A stretch of 54,540 nucleotides of DNA from Dehalococcoidia bacterium (GTDB lineage: Bacteria > Chloroflexota > Dehalococcoidia > Lucifugimonadales > Lucifugimonadaceae), in NCBI GenBank assembly GCA_026421185.1, contig JAPKCH010000009.1, positions 1 through 54,540 of the forward strand. Direction: 5' to 3'. The position numbers were made by a program, and so were the translations under genes. This document shows positions 28,596 through 36,335 of the stretch, one piece after another. How positions within the stretch are numbered: the first letter of the stretch is position 1; every line of letters starts with the position of its first letter. The notes beneath the pieces were generated by a model that saw nothing but the letters and a program-made list of their open reading frames with translations, was not told the DNA's origin and made no database searches.

Positions 28596-29078
28596 ATGGC
28601 ACTTCAACCCGGTACACAGGCACCTAATTTCACTTTGGATGCCCACTCTGGTCAGGTAAAACTTTTTGATCTGCGCGGCAAGATAGTGGTTGTCGGATTT
28701 CATCCCGCCAGCTTCACCGGTGGCTGACTGAATCAGGTGCGCGGGTTCCGCGCAAACTACGATAAGTTCGTTGCTCTAAACGCAGAAATCATTGAGATTA
28801 GTGCTGATCCCGTTCCGGTACAAAAGGCGTGGGCTGCCAGCATGAAAGAAAACGATAGCGATGAAGACGGACAGGTTCCGTTCCCGATTGCCAGCGATTT
28901 TTGGCCGCACGGCGAAGTGATCAAAGCGTTCGATGTGTTCAACGAAGCTACCGGCAAAGCAAAACGCTCGGTATTCATCATCGACGGCGAAGGAATGATT
29001 CGCTGGTCGAACGTTTACACCGACTCGATCCCAGCCTCAGGTGAACTCCTGCACGAAATAGAGAATCTGAAATTCTGA
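28596..29078 (+). CDS. Selenocysteine-containing peroxiredoxin (AhpE/Bcp-like), TGA decoded as Sec
   Basis: Predicted peroxidase that reduces hydroperoxides in the cytoplasm. The frame from ATG 28596 encodes 160 residues if TGA 28725-28727 (codon 44) is read as selenocysteine. The N-terminal part (MALQPGTQAPNFTLDAHSG, then FDLRGKIVVVGFHP) and the C-terminal part (VFIIDGEGMIRWSNV) both belong to a peroxiredoxin, and they are in the same frame across the TGA. The active site reads PASFTGG-U, an exact fit to PxxxTxxC/U. The protein contains no cysteine at all, so it would act as a 1-Sec enzyme. A SECIS-like hairpin follows. A caller that stops at TGA would report only a 113-residue GTG-started fragment lacking the active site. 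A terminator ends the unit at 29101. Confidence 0.88.
28738..28754 (+). promoter_or_regulatory. Candidate bacterial SECIS hairpin
   Basis: TGCGCGG-GTT-CCGCGCA: perfect 7-bp stem with a GUU triloop whose first base is G, as SelB-binding loops require. The loop begins 17 bases after the TGA, inside the 16-37 base window known for bacterial SECIS elements. Confidence 0.75.
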
Positions 29079-29100
29079 TCGCTTAGATTAAATTCTGAAT

Positions 29101-29136
29101 AAAAAAGTCCGTCGGAATACTCTGACGGACTTTTTT
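29101..29136. terminator. Bidirectional intrinsic terminator
   Basis: AAAAAAGTCCGTC and GACGGACTTTTTT flank a 10-base loop between the convergent peroxiredoxin and HpcH aldolase genes. It works in both orientations. Confidence 0.92.
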
Positions 29137-29166
29137 ATTTATTAGGTATTCTGTCGCCCAGCGACC

Positions 29167-29979
29167 TTAGTAGAACGTGCCACCGTCTTTGTCGTCGCCT
29201 TCTAGTTCGCCGGCTAAACCAGCTTTCACATCGGCAAGCTGACTCTCGACGCCCGATTTTAGCATTCCAGCGTCTGAGCTAATTGGGAACCACTGCATGC
29301 CCTGCTTGATACGCCGAGATGCTTCTTCGCCGGAAGCAGTGTGTGCTCCGGTAAATACGCCGTGCCTCTTTCCAGCATCGACGACCTTTTGAACAGCAGC
29401 AATGTGATCAGGATGCTTGTTGTCTAAGCCGATCGGAACGCCCATGTTCTGGGCAAGATCGTTAGGTCCGATGAAACATACGTCGACACCTGGAACCGAC
29501 ATAATCTCGTCGATCTGATCTACAGCAATAGGATCTTCTATCATGATCACGACCAAAGTCATTTCGTTGGCATGCTTGTAGAAGCCGGAGCCGTATGCAA
29601 TTTGACCACGTGCGCTACCGATTCCACGAATTCCATCGGGAGCGTACTTTGCAGCCTGAACTATTTCACGAGCTTGTTCGGCATTTTTTACATCTGGTGC
29701 AACGATGCCCATGAACCCAATATCAAGGATTCGCTTAATCCATACTTTCTCACCATACGGAACCCGAGCGAACATAGGTGTGCCGCTGCCTTGAGCCGCA
29801 CGGAGGCAGTTCACAGCCGTTGAAACGTCTATAGCGTTGTGTTCGAAGTCGACAGTGATCCAGTCGAGATCGGTCATGTATGCCAGGACTTCGATTACTG
29901 AAGGGTCGCCAGTAGTCGACCATGTGCCGACAGTGGCTTCGCCACGTTTCATCTTGTCTATGACGGGATTTGAATCCAT
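29167..29979 (-). CDS. HpcH/HpaI-family 2-keto-3-deoxy acid aldolase
   Basis: Class II metal-dependent aldolase that cleaves 4-hydroxy-2-keto acids (for example 2-keto-3-deoxy-glucarate or -pentonate) to pyruvate and an aldehyde. The 270 residues show the phosphoenolpyruvate/pyruvate barrel: WITVDFEHNAID near 40, RVPYGEKVWIKRILDIG near 73, GIGSARGQIAYG near 119, MIEDPIAVDQID (metal Glu), and VDVCFIGPNDLAQNMG (metal Asp). The end GELEGDDKDGGTFY is a lineage-specific tail. The gene diverges from the KDPG-type aldolase and the sugar kinase, grouping three enzymes of 2-keto-3-deoxy acid metabolism. Confidence 0.88.
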   Translation of the reverse strand: MDSNPVIDKMKRGEATVGTWSTTGDPSVIEVLAYMTDLDWITVDFEHNAIDVSTAVNCLRAAQGSGTPMFARVPYGEKVWIKRILDIGFMGIVAPDVKNAEQAREIVQAAKYAPDGIRGIGSARGQIAYGSGFYKHANEMTLVVIMIEDPIAVDQIDEIMSVPGVDVCFIGPNDLAQNMGVPIGLDNKHPDHIAAVQKVVDAGKRHGVFTGAHTASGEEASRRIKQGMQWFPISSDAGMLKSGVESQLADVKAGLAGELEGDDKDGGTFY

Positions 29980-30139
29980 GTATATATCTTCCTTCGGCTT
30001 CGATCGCTTAATTGGATTAAGGATGACGTTCTTGTGAGCGTTATTGAACTTGCTATATCAAAAAGGTTACTACTCGCGTCACTGGATATAAACTAGCCTG
30101 CGGATAAATTTTTAAAAGCATCGCAAGGGAGATTCTGAG

Positions 30140-30811
30140 TTGGCCAGACACACACGGCTACAGGCACTAAACGCAGTTCACGAAATTGGTGTCGTGCCAG
30201 TTTTTTACAACGGCGACATTGTAACCGCACAGAACATTGCTAAAGCCTGTGTAAACGGCGGAATAAAGGTTCTTGAGTTCACTAATCGTGGCGATCACGC
30301 ATGGGAAGTGTTCTCGGCACTAGACAAGTTCTGCGCAGCCGAGCTTCCCGACGCCATTCTTGGCGCAGGTTCAGTTCTCGATGCCGGAACCGCTTCTATG
30401 TACATCGGCTCAGGTGCCAGCTTCATCGTTGGTCCTGTAACGAACCCCGCTGTTGCAAAGATCTGTAATCGACGAAAAGTCGGATACATTCCTGGTTGTG
30501 GCACAGCTTCCGAGATTTCAGCAGCGGAAGAGCTTGGTTGCGACATCGTCAAAGCCTTCCCTGGAAGCGCTGTAGGTGGTCCTGGATTCGTAAAAGACGT
30601 TCTGGCTCCTATGCCGTGGACATCGATTATGCCTACCGGTGGAGTCGACATCACTGAAGAATCACTTCGACCGTGGTTCGATGCTGGTGTTGTAGCCGTT
30701 GGAATGGGATCTAAGTTGGTTTCTGCCGACATATTGAAGGATGGAGCGTGGGACAAGCTCGAACAGCGCAGCAGAGACACCGTCGCACTGATCAAGTCGA
30801 TTCGCAATTAA
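30140..30811 (+). CDS. eda: KDPG/KHG-type aldolase (bifunctional 4-hydroxy-2-oxoglutarate / KDPG aldolase)
   Basis: Class I Schiff-base aldolase of the Entner-Doudoroff route, 223 residues. Key residues match E. coli Eda: Glu46 and Arg50 in VLEFTNR, and the Schiff-base Lys138 in DIVKAFPGS. GAGSVLDAG near 76 and MPTGGVD near 164 form the phosphate/carboxylate side. Translation starts at TTG 30140, with AAGGGAG ten bases upstream; no ATG is suitably placed. The gene is followed after 69 bases by a KDG-type kinase, which would supply a phosphorylated substrate. Whether it prefers phosphorylated or free 2-keto-3-deoxy acids cannot be seen. Confidence 0.88.
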   Translation: MARHTRLQALNAVHEIGVVPVFYNGDIVTAQNIAKACVNGGIKVLEFTNRGDHAWEVFSALDKFCAAELPDAILGAGSVLDAGTASMYIGSGASFIVGPVTNPAVAKICNRRKVGYIPGCGTASEISAAEELGCDIVKAFPGSAVGGPGFVKDVLAPMPWTSIMPTGGVDITEESLRPWFDAGVVAVGMGSKLVSADILKDGAWDKLEQRSRDTVALIKSIRN

Positions 30812-30880
30812 TCACACGCTGACTTATTTCAAGTTAGTAACTATCCAGAACACATAGAAAAAGAATCGAGATTCATCCCC

Positions 30881-31906
30881 ATGGTCAAGGTTGTAACTTT
30901 CGGTGAGGTAATGCTCCGACTCGCAACTATGCGACGAGAGCGCTTTACTCAGGCGCGAGAATTTGAAGTCACCTATGGCGGTGGCGAATGTAACGTTGCA
31001 GTTTCGCTCGCTCAGTTTGGGGTCGACGCAACGTTCGTAACCGCTATTCCTGATAATGACATCGGGCAGTCGTGTATCAACTACATCAGGCAGTTTGGTG
31101 TGGATACATCTGAAATCCTTCGACAGGGTCAGCGACTCGGTACCTACTACCTAGAATCAGGGGCAGCAATGCGTGCCTCTAAGGTCGTATACGACCGAGC
31201 TGCATCGTCGATCGCTGAAATTCAGCCCGGTGATGTTGATTGGGCGAAGGTGTTCGATGGAGCTGACTGGTTCCACTTCACCGGAATAACTCCGGCAATT
31301 TCAAAGAACGCTGGTGAAGTGTGTATCGAAGCCGCAAAGGCGGCCAAGGAGCTTGGGCTCACTGTTTCGGCCGACATGAACTATCGTAAGAATCTGTGGT
31401 CTCCTGAAGAGGCGCAGGCAACGATGATTCCGATGATGAAGTACGTCGATGTTTCGATAGGCAATGAAGAAGACGCTGAAAAGTGTCTTGGAATTGCTGC
31501 TGAAGGTGTTGATGTCACCGTTGGCGAGATCGATCCGGAAGCTTACAAGCCTGTTGTGCAGGAACTTTTAGACACGTTTGGATTCAAGCAGGTTGCAATC
31601 ACGCTTCGTGAGAGCTTCTCTGCTGACGACAACGGTTGGAGTGCAATCTACTTCGATGGTGACGAAATTCTCGTTGGTAACAAGTACCCAGTTCGAATCG
31701 TAGACCGCGTTGGTGGCGGTGACTCGTTCTGCGCAGCGATGATCTACGGTCTTACTCGCGACGGCTGGAACTCTCGACAGGTTCTAGACTTTGCAGTAGC
31801 TTCATCTGCTATGTCACACACCTTCCACGGTGATTTCAACCTCGTCAGCGTGAAGGAAGTTATGGCAGTTGCCGGCGGCGACACCTCGGGCCGAGTACAG
31901 CGGTAG
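30881..31906 (+). CDS. kdgK: PfkB-family sugar kinase, 2-keto-3-deoxygluconate kinase type
   Basis: Predicted ATP-dependent kinase acting on a 2-keto-3-deoxy sugar acid, 341 residues. Ribokinase-fold marks: FGEVMLRL at the N-terminus, the substrate-side YGGGECNVAVSLAQFG, and the C-terminal DRVGGGDSFCAAMIYGL with catalytic Asp281 and the anion-hole glycines. An insertion around residues 205-225 (AEGVDVTVGEIDPEAY) extends the sugar-kinase core. It sits directly downstream of eda, consistent with phosphorylating KDG-like intermediates before aldol cleavage. Fructokinase or another PfkB specificity remains possible. Confidence 0.85.
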   Translation: MVKVVTFGEVMLRLATMRRERFTQAREFEVTYGGGECNVAVSLAQFGVDATFVTAIPDNDIGQSCINYIRQFGVDTSEILRQGQRLGTYYLESGAAMRASKVVYDRAASSIAEIQPGDVDWAKVFDGADWFHFTGITPAISKNAGEVCIEAAKAAKELGLTVSADMNYRKNLWSPEEAQATMIPMMKYVDVSIGNEEDAEKCLGIAAEGVDVTVGEIDPEAYKPVVQELLDTFGFKQVAITLRESFSADDNGWSAIYFDGDEILVGNKYPVRIVDRVGGGDSFCAAMIYGLTRDGWNSRQVLDFAVASSAMSHTFHGDFNLVSVKEVMAVAGGDTSGRVQR

Positions 31907-31908
31907 CT

Positions 31909-31945
31909 CCTCTACCTCTCTCCCGGAGCGGGAAGAATTTAGAGG
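31909..31945. repeat. Dispersed palindrome, copy B
   Basis: CCTCTA ... TCCCG-GAG-CGGGA ... TAGAGG: an outer 6-bp and inner 5-bp stem just after the sugar kinase stop. Related to copies at 21520-21536 and 46818-46852. Confidence 0.4.
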
Positions 31946-32071
31946 GTATGAGAAGAGCGATCATTTGAGAATGCACGGCTTTAACAAAGCGCGGTTACGT
32001 TTTCTGTGAGATTGATCGTGGATTGGCTGAGTCTATAGATGACTCCGCTAATGCTCTAGTTAGGTAAAACG

Positions 32072-32110
32072 AAGACGCACTCTTGAGAATTTCTTAAGAG
32101 TGCGTCTTTT
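32072..32110. terminator. Bidirectional intrinsic terminator
   Basis: AAGACGCACTCTT and AAGAGTGCGTCTT, 13-bp perfect arms with an 11-base loop, followed by TT on the plus strand. It separates the plus-strand kinase from the minus-strand monooxygenase. Confidence 0.88.
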
Positions 32111-32130
32111 GTTCGTTATACGCCGGGTGT

Positions 32131-32457
32131 TTAACCCTTGTTGCCTTCGGTCTTTATTACTACTTCGAAGCCGAGAATGGCTGAACCGTGAGCGACTGTT
32201 CCGTCGGTCTTGTTCTGAGAAGCCTGACGGTGCCCTCGCTCGAATGCTTTTGAACTAACCCAGGCTTGAAATGATTCTTCTGAATCCCATCTGGTGTAAA
32301 CGAAGTAACGATCTTCACCTTCAACAGGTCGAAGCAATTCGAACCCTTCGAATCCCGGTTGGTTTTCTACTTCGCCAGCACGCTGCTGGAACCTATTCTC
32401 AAGCTCTTTGCCCTTGCCTTCACCGACAGCGATTGCATTGATTTTTACGATACTCAT
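32131..32457 (-). CDS. mhuD: MhuD/IsdG-like heme-degrading monooxygenase (ABM fold)
   Basis: Small dimeric ferredoxin-like protein, 108 residues. It resembles mycobacterial MhuD closely: VKINAI with Asn7, an ENQPGFEGFELLRPV segment at 31-45, YFVYTRWDSEESFQAW with Trp66, and His76 in FERGHR. In MhuD the matching Asn, Trp and His form the heme pocket and axial ligand, and the enzyme opens heme while keeping the meso carbon. A role in recovering iron from heme is therefore likely. General antibiotic-biosynthesis monooxygenase function is the weaker alternative. It is monocistronic, bounded by a strong terminator. No heme transporter is nearby. Confidence 0.82.
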   Translation of the reverse strand: MSIVKINAIAVGEGKGKELENRFQQRAGEVENQPGFEGFELLRPVEGEDRYFVYTRWDSEESFQAWVSSKAFERGHRQASQNKTDGTVAHGSAILGFEVVIKTEGNKG

Positions 32458-32599
32458 TTGTTCGTCTCCCGATAACCAGCCAGATGACCATCTAAGTCAC
32501 AGTCATGTTGGCGAAAAAAAGTTTTGATAGATAAATCGTAGGCGACAGGAAGCAAGTTTGCTCCTGCCAAATTACGTAATTAAAACGTGCCGATGAGAC

Positions 32600-33610
32600 T
32601 CAACCCATCGTGTGAAATACATCAGCAGTGATCTGATAATTGAGTGGCTTGCCAGCATTCCAGCGCTCATATTCATCGATCATGCAATCAGCAAGGCGTA
32701 CGGCTTCGTCTCCCACTGTGCCGCCAATGTGCGGACTGATAACGACGTTCGGTAATGACCATAGCTCAGACGTTGATGGCGGCGGTTCTGGAAAGGTCAC
32801 GTCCAGCAATGCGGTGATATCAGGCCGTCCTTGCAAGACACGAATTAAATCTTCCTCAACCAGCTGCGCACCACGCCCAGAATTGATGAAAGTCGCTCCA
32901 TCTCGCATTGTTTTAAAATGCGATCCGTTGAGTGTTCCGATAGTAGATTCCAGATCAGGAATGTGACTACTTATCACAAGTGAACGTTCGAATATCTCAT
33001 TTAGTGAAACAGGTTCAACTTTAAGTTCAACTGCACGTTTTTCAGTTAGAAACGGATCGTGAGCAATAACTTTGATCGGAAAAGCAGCAAGCAGGTTCCT
33101 AAGTCGAGTTCCGATCTTACCTAAGCCGATCAAGCCAACCGTTTCGCCAAAAACTCCGCTCCGGGGAAAGCTTTTTGCTTCATGTGTGTTCAAATTTGCG
33201 TAGTTTCGAGTTGCCCTGAAATAACCACGCAGTGATAGCAGCATTTGAGAAAGGCACATCTCGGCTACCGGGATGGCATTGACGTCCCATGCCCCGATAA
33301 GTTTGATGTCACGTTTAATCAGTGGGGATGCGAATGATTTGACGTTTCCGGCGGCGTAGAAAACAGCTTTCAGGTTCGGCATTGCATCGAAGTGGTGATC
33401 GTCAAAACTTGGTATCCCCCACGTAGCGAAAATCACTTCTACATCTGCCAAAGCGTTTGCATGTTGGTCGAAATTGAGGCCTGTGATTACGTTCGGATAG
33501 AGACAGGTAAGACCTTCTATTCGCTCTCTGCGACCGCGACCGAACACATCACCATCTTCAGGCGAGTATTCGTAGAACAACGCGGCTTTAGTTGAGTGTG
33601 AATTACTCAT
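32600..33610 (-). CDS. D-isomer-specific 2-hydroxyacid dehydrogenase
   Basis: NAD-dependent oxidoreductase interconverting a 2-keto acid and a D-2-hydroxy acid, 336 residues. The Rossmann motif is GLIGLGKIG at 159-167. Catalytic residues are Arg246 (NSGRGAQ), Glu275 (FPEPPP) and His294 (SPHIGG). Asp184 of VIAHDP after the second strand suggests NAD rather than NADP. It is the last gene of a tight minus-strand cluster; its ATG overlaps the stop of the upstream 35-codon ORF. The substrate is unknown; context (amidohydrolase, sugar isomerase, GGT) suggests catabolism of a hydroxy or keto acid. Confidence 0.87.
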   Translation of the reverse strand: MSNSHSTKAALFYEYSPEDGDVFGRGRRERIEGLTCLYPNVITGLNFDQHANALADVEVIFATWGIPSFDDHHFDAMPNLKAVFYAAGNVKSFASPLIKRDIKLIGAWDVNAIPVAEMCLSQMLLSLRGYFRATRNYANLNTHEAKSFPRSGVFGETVGLIGLGKIGTRLRNLLAAFPIKVIAHDPFLTEKRAVELKVEPVSLNEIFERSLVISSHIPDLESTIGTLNGSHFKTMRDGATFINSGRGAQLVEEDLIRVLQGRPDITALLDVTFPEPPPSTSELWSLPNVVISPHIGGTVGDEAVRLADCMIDEYERWNAGKPLNYQITADVFHTMG

Positions 33611-33714
33611 TCCAACTCGCCGCCCGCAGAGCCTGTGATAATGAACACCATTTTTGGGTATTCGGTGAGCTCACCGTAGCTCGCTATTTTTTTTTGATCG
33701 TTTGAGTCAGTCAT
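33607..33714 (-). CDS. Small 35-residue protein, translationally coupled on both sides
   Basis: A 35-codon ORF (begins MTDSNDQKKIASYGELTEY, ends GSAGGELE). Its start overlaps the GGT stop in TAATG and its own stop overlaps the dehydrogenase start in ATGA. The N-terminal half is polar; residues 21-29 (KMVFIITGS) are hydrophobic but too short for a membrane helix. I do not recognise the family. The exact overlaps at both ends are hard to explain by chance and favour real translation, either as a peptide or as a coupling device. Confidence 0.55.
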   Translation of the reverse strand: MTDSNDQKKIASYGELTEYPKMVFIITGSAGGELE

Positions 33715-35411
33715 TAATAGCCCATTGCTACGCCGTCGCGTCGTGGATCTGCGCCGCCAAGCATTGTGCCGTGATCTGTGAATTGGATGCCCTGACCGCC
33801 ACCAACGGCGTTGTGCCAATCGGGAGCCACATGCACACGATGTCCACGTCGAGCCAGATCTTCACGCATTCGCTCAGGGAACCTATTTTCAAGTAGCAGC
33901 ATTCCAGTGTCGTAGTGTCTAAACCGAGGAGCCTCGATAGCCTCCTGAACGTTCAGGCCGCCATCGATGTGGTTATGCATCATCTGCGCAGTGGTGTGCA
34001 GGATTCCCCAACTGCCAGGAGTTGAAATGGAGAGACGGATCTTCTTATCGCCGGAGCCATCTCCAGCATCAGCGTAAATTTGGGCTGGTGCGATACAGAA
34101 ATCTTGCTGCTTGCCGGGTCCGATCAAGTTTGGGCTATCGCTATCTGGGTCAATGTCGAACCACTTACACATGTTGTTCATGAACACGCCAGTACCACCG
34201 GCGACTACCGCCGAACCGAATGCGCTGCCAAGCGACTGGGTAATGGTCACAACGTTTCCTTCGGTATCTGCTGTCACGAAGTGAGTTGTTAGGCCAGTCG
34301 CATATTGAGCCTTCACGCCAGCTGGGGGGTGATCGACTCGCGATCGATTCCATCGTTCGGCAGGTGGCCCTGAAGTTTCTAGCATGCTGATTCCCGCAGC
34401 ACGTTCCGCAGCGTATTCAGCCGATAGTAGTCGGTCTAGTGGAATATCAATATAGTTTGGGTCGCCAGCGTATTTCGCACGATCGTCAGCGGCTATGTAC
34501 ACAGCCTCAACCAATTTGTGCAGAGTGTCGCTTGAACCGTACGGAAGATCATCGAAATTACTGAGAATATTTAGTGTTTCGAGAATCTGGAACGCCGATG
34601 AATTCGGTGGAGCTACTCGAACCTCGTATCCTCGGTAGTTAGTGCTTATCGGCTCCTGCCAGTACGCACGATAAGCGGCAAGTTCTTCTCGACTGATGAT
34701 TCCACCTGACTTTTTCAGACCGTCTTGAATTCGATCACCAAGCTTGCCTTCGTAGAACTCTTTTTGTCCGCCTTCTGAAATTTCTGCCATAGTTTTTGCA
34801 AGATCGGGCTGTCGGAATATGGAACCTGCGCTAAGTCCTCTACGTTCAACCACAAGAGCATTTTGAGATGTTTCGAATCGGTCGATTCGTACTAGGTTCT
34901 CTTCGATCATATCGGCGTTGAACGGTGAGAGAGCGATCCCTTCGTCGGCGTAGCGGATACCGTCACGCATCACTCTGGAAAGCGACATAGAGCCGTAGGT
35001 ATCGTGCATCGTCAACCATCCGGATACGTTGCCGGGAATCAGAGGCGAAATGGGACCTGTTTCGGAGTTGATATTGTCGTACATCTCGGGTTGAGCTGCG
35101 TTTGGAGCGTGCCCTGAGAAGTTCAATATCCGAGTGCGCTTCTCTTTCGCAACGTAAACCATTGCGATGCCGATACCGCCTACGCCCGACATGTACGGCT
35201 CGGCGACGTTCAGCATGGCTGCTACAGCCACAGCCGCATCGAATGCGTTGCCGCCGTCTCTCAATACATCGAGACCTGCCTGCGAGGCGTACGGGTGTGC
35301 AGATGCGACCATGCCGTTGACTCCCACAGCTGGTGCACGTGTCGACCGACCGTGAGGCGAGGTGCCTTTTTGGAAGAGAGCATTTGGATCGATTTCATCG
35401 ACGTTGTACAC
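33714..35411 (-). CDS. ggt: Gamma-glutamyltransferase / gamma-glutamyl hydrolase family protein
   Basis: Ntn-hydrolase that in relatives cleaves gamma-glutamyl bonds of glutathione or gamma-glutamyl amides and matures by self-cleavage. The 565 residues show the large-subunit start (GMVASAHPYASQAGLDVLR, GGNAFDAAVA) and the processing site before LTTHFVTAD, where Thr375 would become the new N-terminus. FGSAVVAGGTGVFMNNM and the SISTPGSWGI and GGGQGIQF segments complete the substrate pocket. No signal peptide is evident, so this is probably a cytoplasmic GGT-like acylase rather than a periplasmic GGT. It is cotranscribed with the isomerase-like gene upstream and the 35-codon ORF downstream. Confidence 0.9.
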   Translation of the reverse strand: MYNVDEIDPNALFQKGTSPHGRSTRAPAVGVNGMVASAHPYASQAGLDVLRDGGNAFDAAVAVAAMLNVAEPYMSGVGGIGIAMVYVAKEKRTRILNFSGHAPNAAQPEMYDNINSETGPISPLIPGNVSGWLTMHDTYGSMSLSRVMRDGIRYADEGIALSPFNADMIEENLVRIDRFETSQNALVVERRGLSAGSIFRQPDLAKTMAEISEGGQKEFYEGKLGDRIQDGLKKSGGIISREELAAYRAYWQEPISTNYRGYEVRVAPPNSSAFQILETLNILSNFDDLPYGSSDTLHKLVEAVYIAADDRAKYAGDPNYIDIPLDRLLSAEYAAERAAGISMLETSGPPAERWNRSRVDHPPAGVKAQYATGLTTHFVTADTEGNVVTITQSLGSAFGSAVVAGGTGVFMNNMCKWFDIDPDSDSPNLIGPGKQQDFCIAPAQIYADAGDGSGDKKIRLSISTPGSWGILHTTAQMMHNHIDGGLNVQEAIEAPRFRHYDTGMLLLENRFPERMREDLARRGHRVHVAPDWHNAVGGGQGIQFTDHGTMLGGADPRRDGVAMGY

Positions 35412-35473
35412 GGGATCGCCTTTCGAAAATTTGATCTAACCATCAGGCTTGTTCGGATGCCTGAAAGAGTTGC

Positions 35474-36277
35474 TTACGCAAGAGTGGATAGTTGATTGCG
35501 AGATTCGATTTGTTCTTCGCTAGAGCCGTAAGCCATCGAATAGTGCCCTTTGTATCCAGCACTTTCGAGTCGGGTGAATAGATTGGTGAAATCGAGGTTG
35601 CCTTCGCCCGGAATTAAGTGAACTTCGTATTCACCATGATTATCTGCAAGTCGCACTTCGCCGATTCGGTCTATTCCGAATGCGTCGAGGAAGCCGTCGA
35701 TTCCGTCAGGAACTAAGTGTGAGTGATTTGCTGTGAACGCCCAGCCCATGTGTTCGGCGGGAATTTCGTTGAAATACTCTCGGGTTTCTTCAACCGTGTG
35801 AGCCATGTAGTGAACTTCGGCATGTTCTGGCTCGAAGTTGAGATTTTCTAGAAGGATTCTTTGTCCGGTATCTAGCCCGTACTTACAAATTCGCTTCAAG
35901 CGGTCGAGAGAAGCCTTTTTGCGCTCTGGAACGTCGCCAGTGAAGTGATACCCGGCGTGGACCACGGTCCACGCACAATCGAGCTGATTAGAAAGATCGA
36001 CACTTGCTCGCATGTATTCCTCAACGGCTCGAGAAACGTATGGGGAATATTCAGCGACGTTCACAGCTGAAAGAGTGTGAAGGCCGATCGTAATGCCGTT
36101 TGTTTCGCACATGTCCCGTACTGCGCGTGAACGCTCAGGTGTCCACGTATCCATGTGATTAGGACCTGCGTCGGCGTTGAAATCTAGGAAGTAGAACTCA
36201 TTGTCGATAGCCCACTGTATAGCGTCTTCCAACCGGGTTTTTCCGGCGTCGATTCCAATACGATCTTTCAGTGACAT
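35474..36277 (-). CDS. Sugar phosphate isomerase/epimerase-like TIM-barrel protein
   Basis: 267-residue xylose-isomerase-like (AP endonuclease family 2 fold) protein. Visible features: FYFLDFNADAGPNHMDTW near residue 28, VVHAGYHFTG (His ligand) near 104, ILLENLNFEP (Glu ligand) near 138, AFTANHSHLVPDG near 178, and LADNHGEYEVHLIPGEGNLD near 213 with probable metal-binding His and Glu. Relatives isomerise or epimerise keto sugars, or act on hydroxypyruvate or inositol derivatives. The substrate is not decided here. It sits between an amidohydrolase (58 bases upstream) and GGT (62 bases downstream) in the minus-strand cluster. Confidence 0.8.
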   Translation of the reverse strand: MSLKDRIGIDAGKTRLEDAIQWAIDNEFYFLDFNADAGPNHMDTWTPERSRAVRDMCETNGITIGLHTLSAVNVAEYSPYVSRAVEEYMRASVDLSNQLDCAWTVVHAGYHFTGDVPERKKASLDRLKRICKYGLDTGQRILLENLNFEPEHAEVHYMAHTVEETREYFNEIPAEHMGWAFTANHSHLVPDGIDGFLDAFGIDRIGEVRLADNHGEYEVHLIPGEGNLDFTNLFTRLESAGYKGHYSMAYGSSEEQIESRNQLSTLA

Positions 36278-36335
36278 TCTTGGTTTCCTTTGTTGATTTC
36301 GTAACTGATCAGTGCCAAATCGTGAGAGAGCTTAC

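Noticed and set aside
28737-29078. GTG-started 113-residue peroxiredoxin fragment
   Set aside because: It lacks the N-terminal strands and active site, which are present in the same frame upstream of the TGA; the full gene from 28596 explains the data better.
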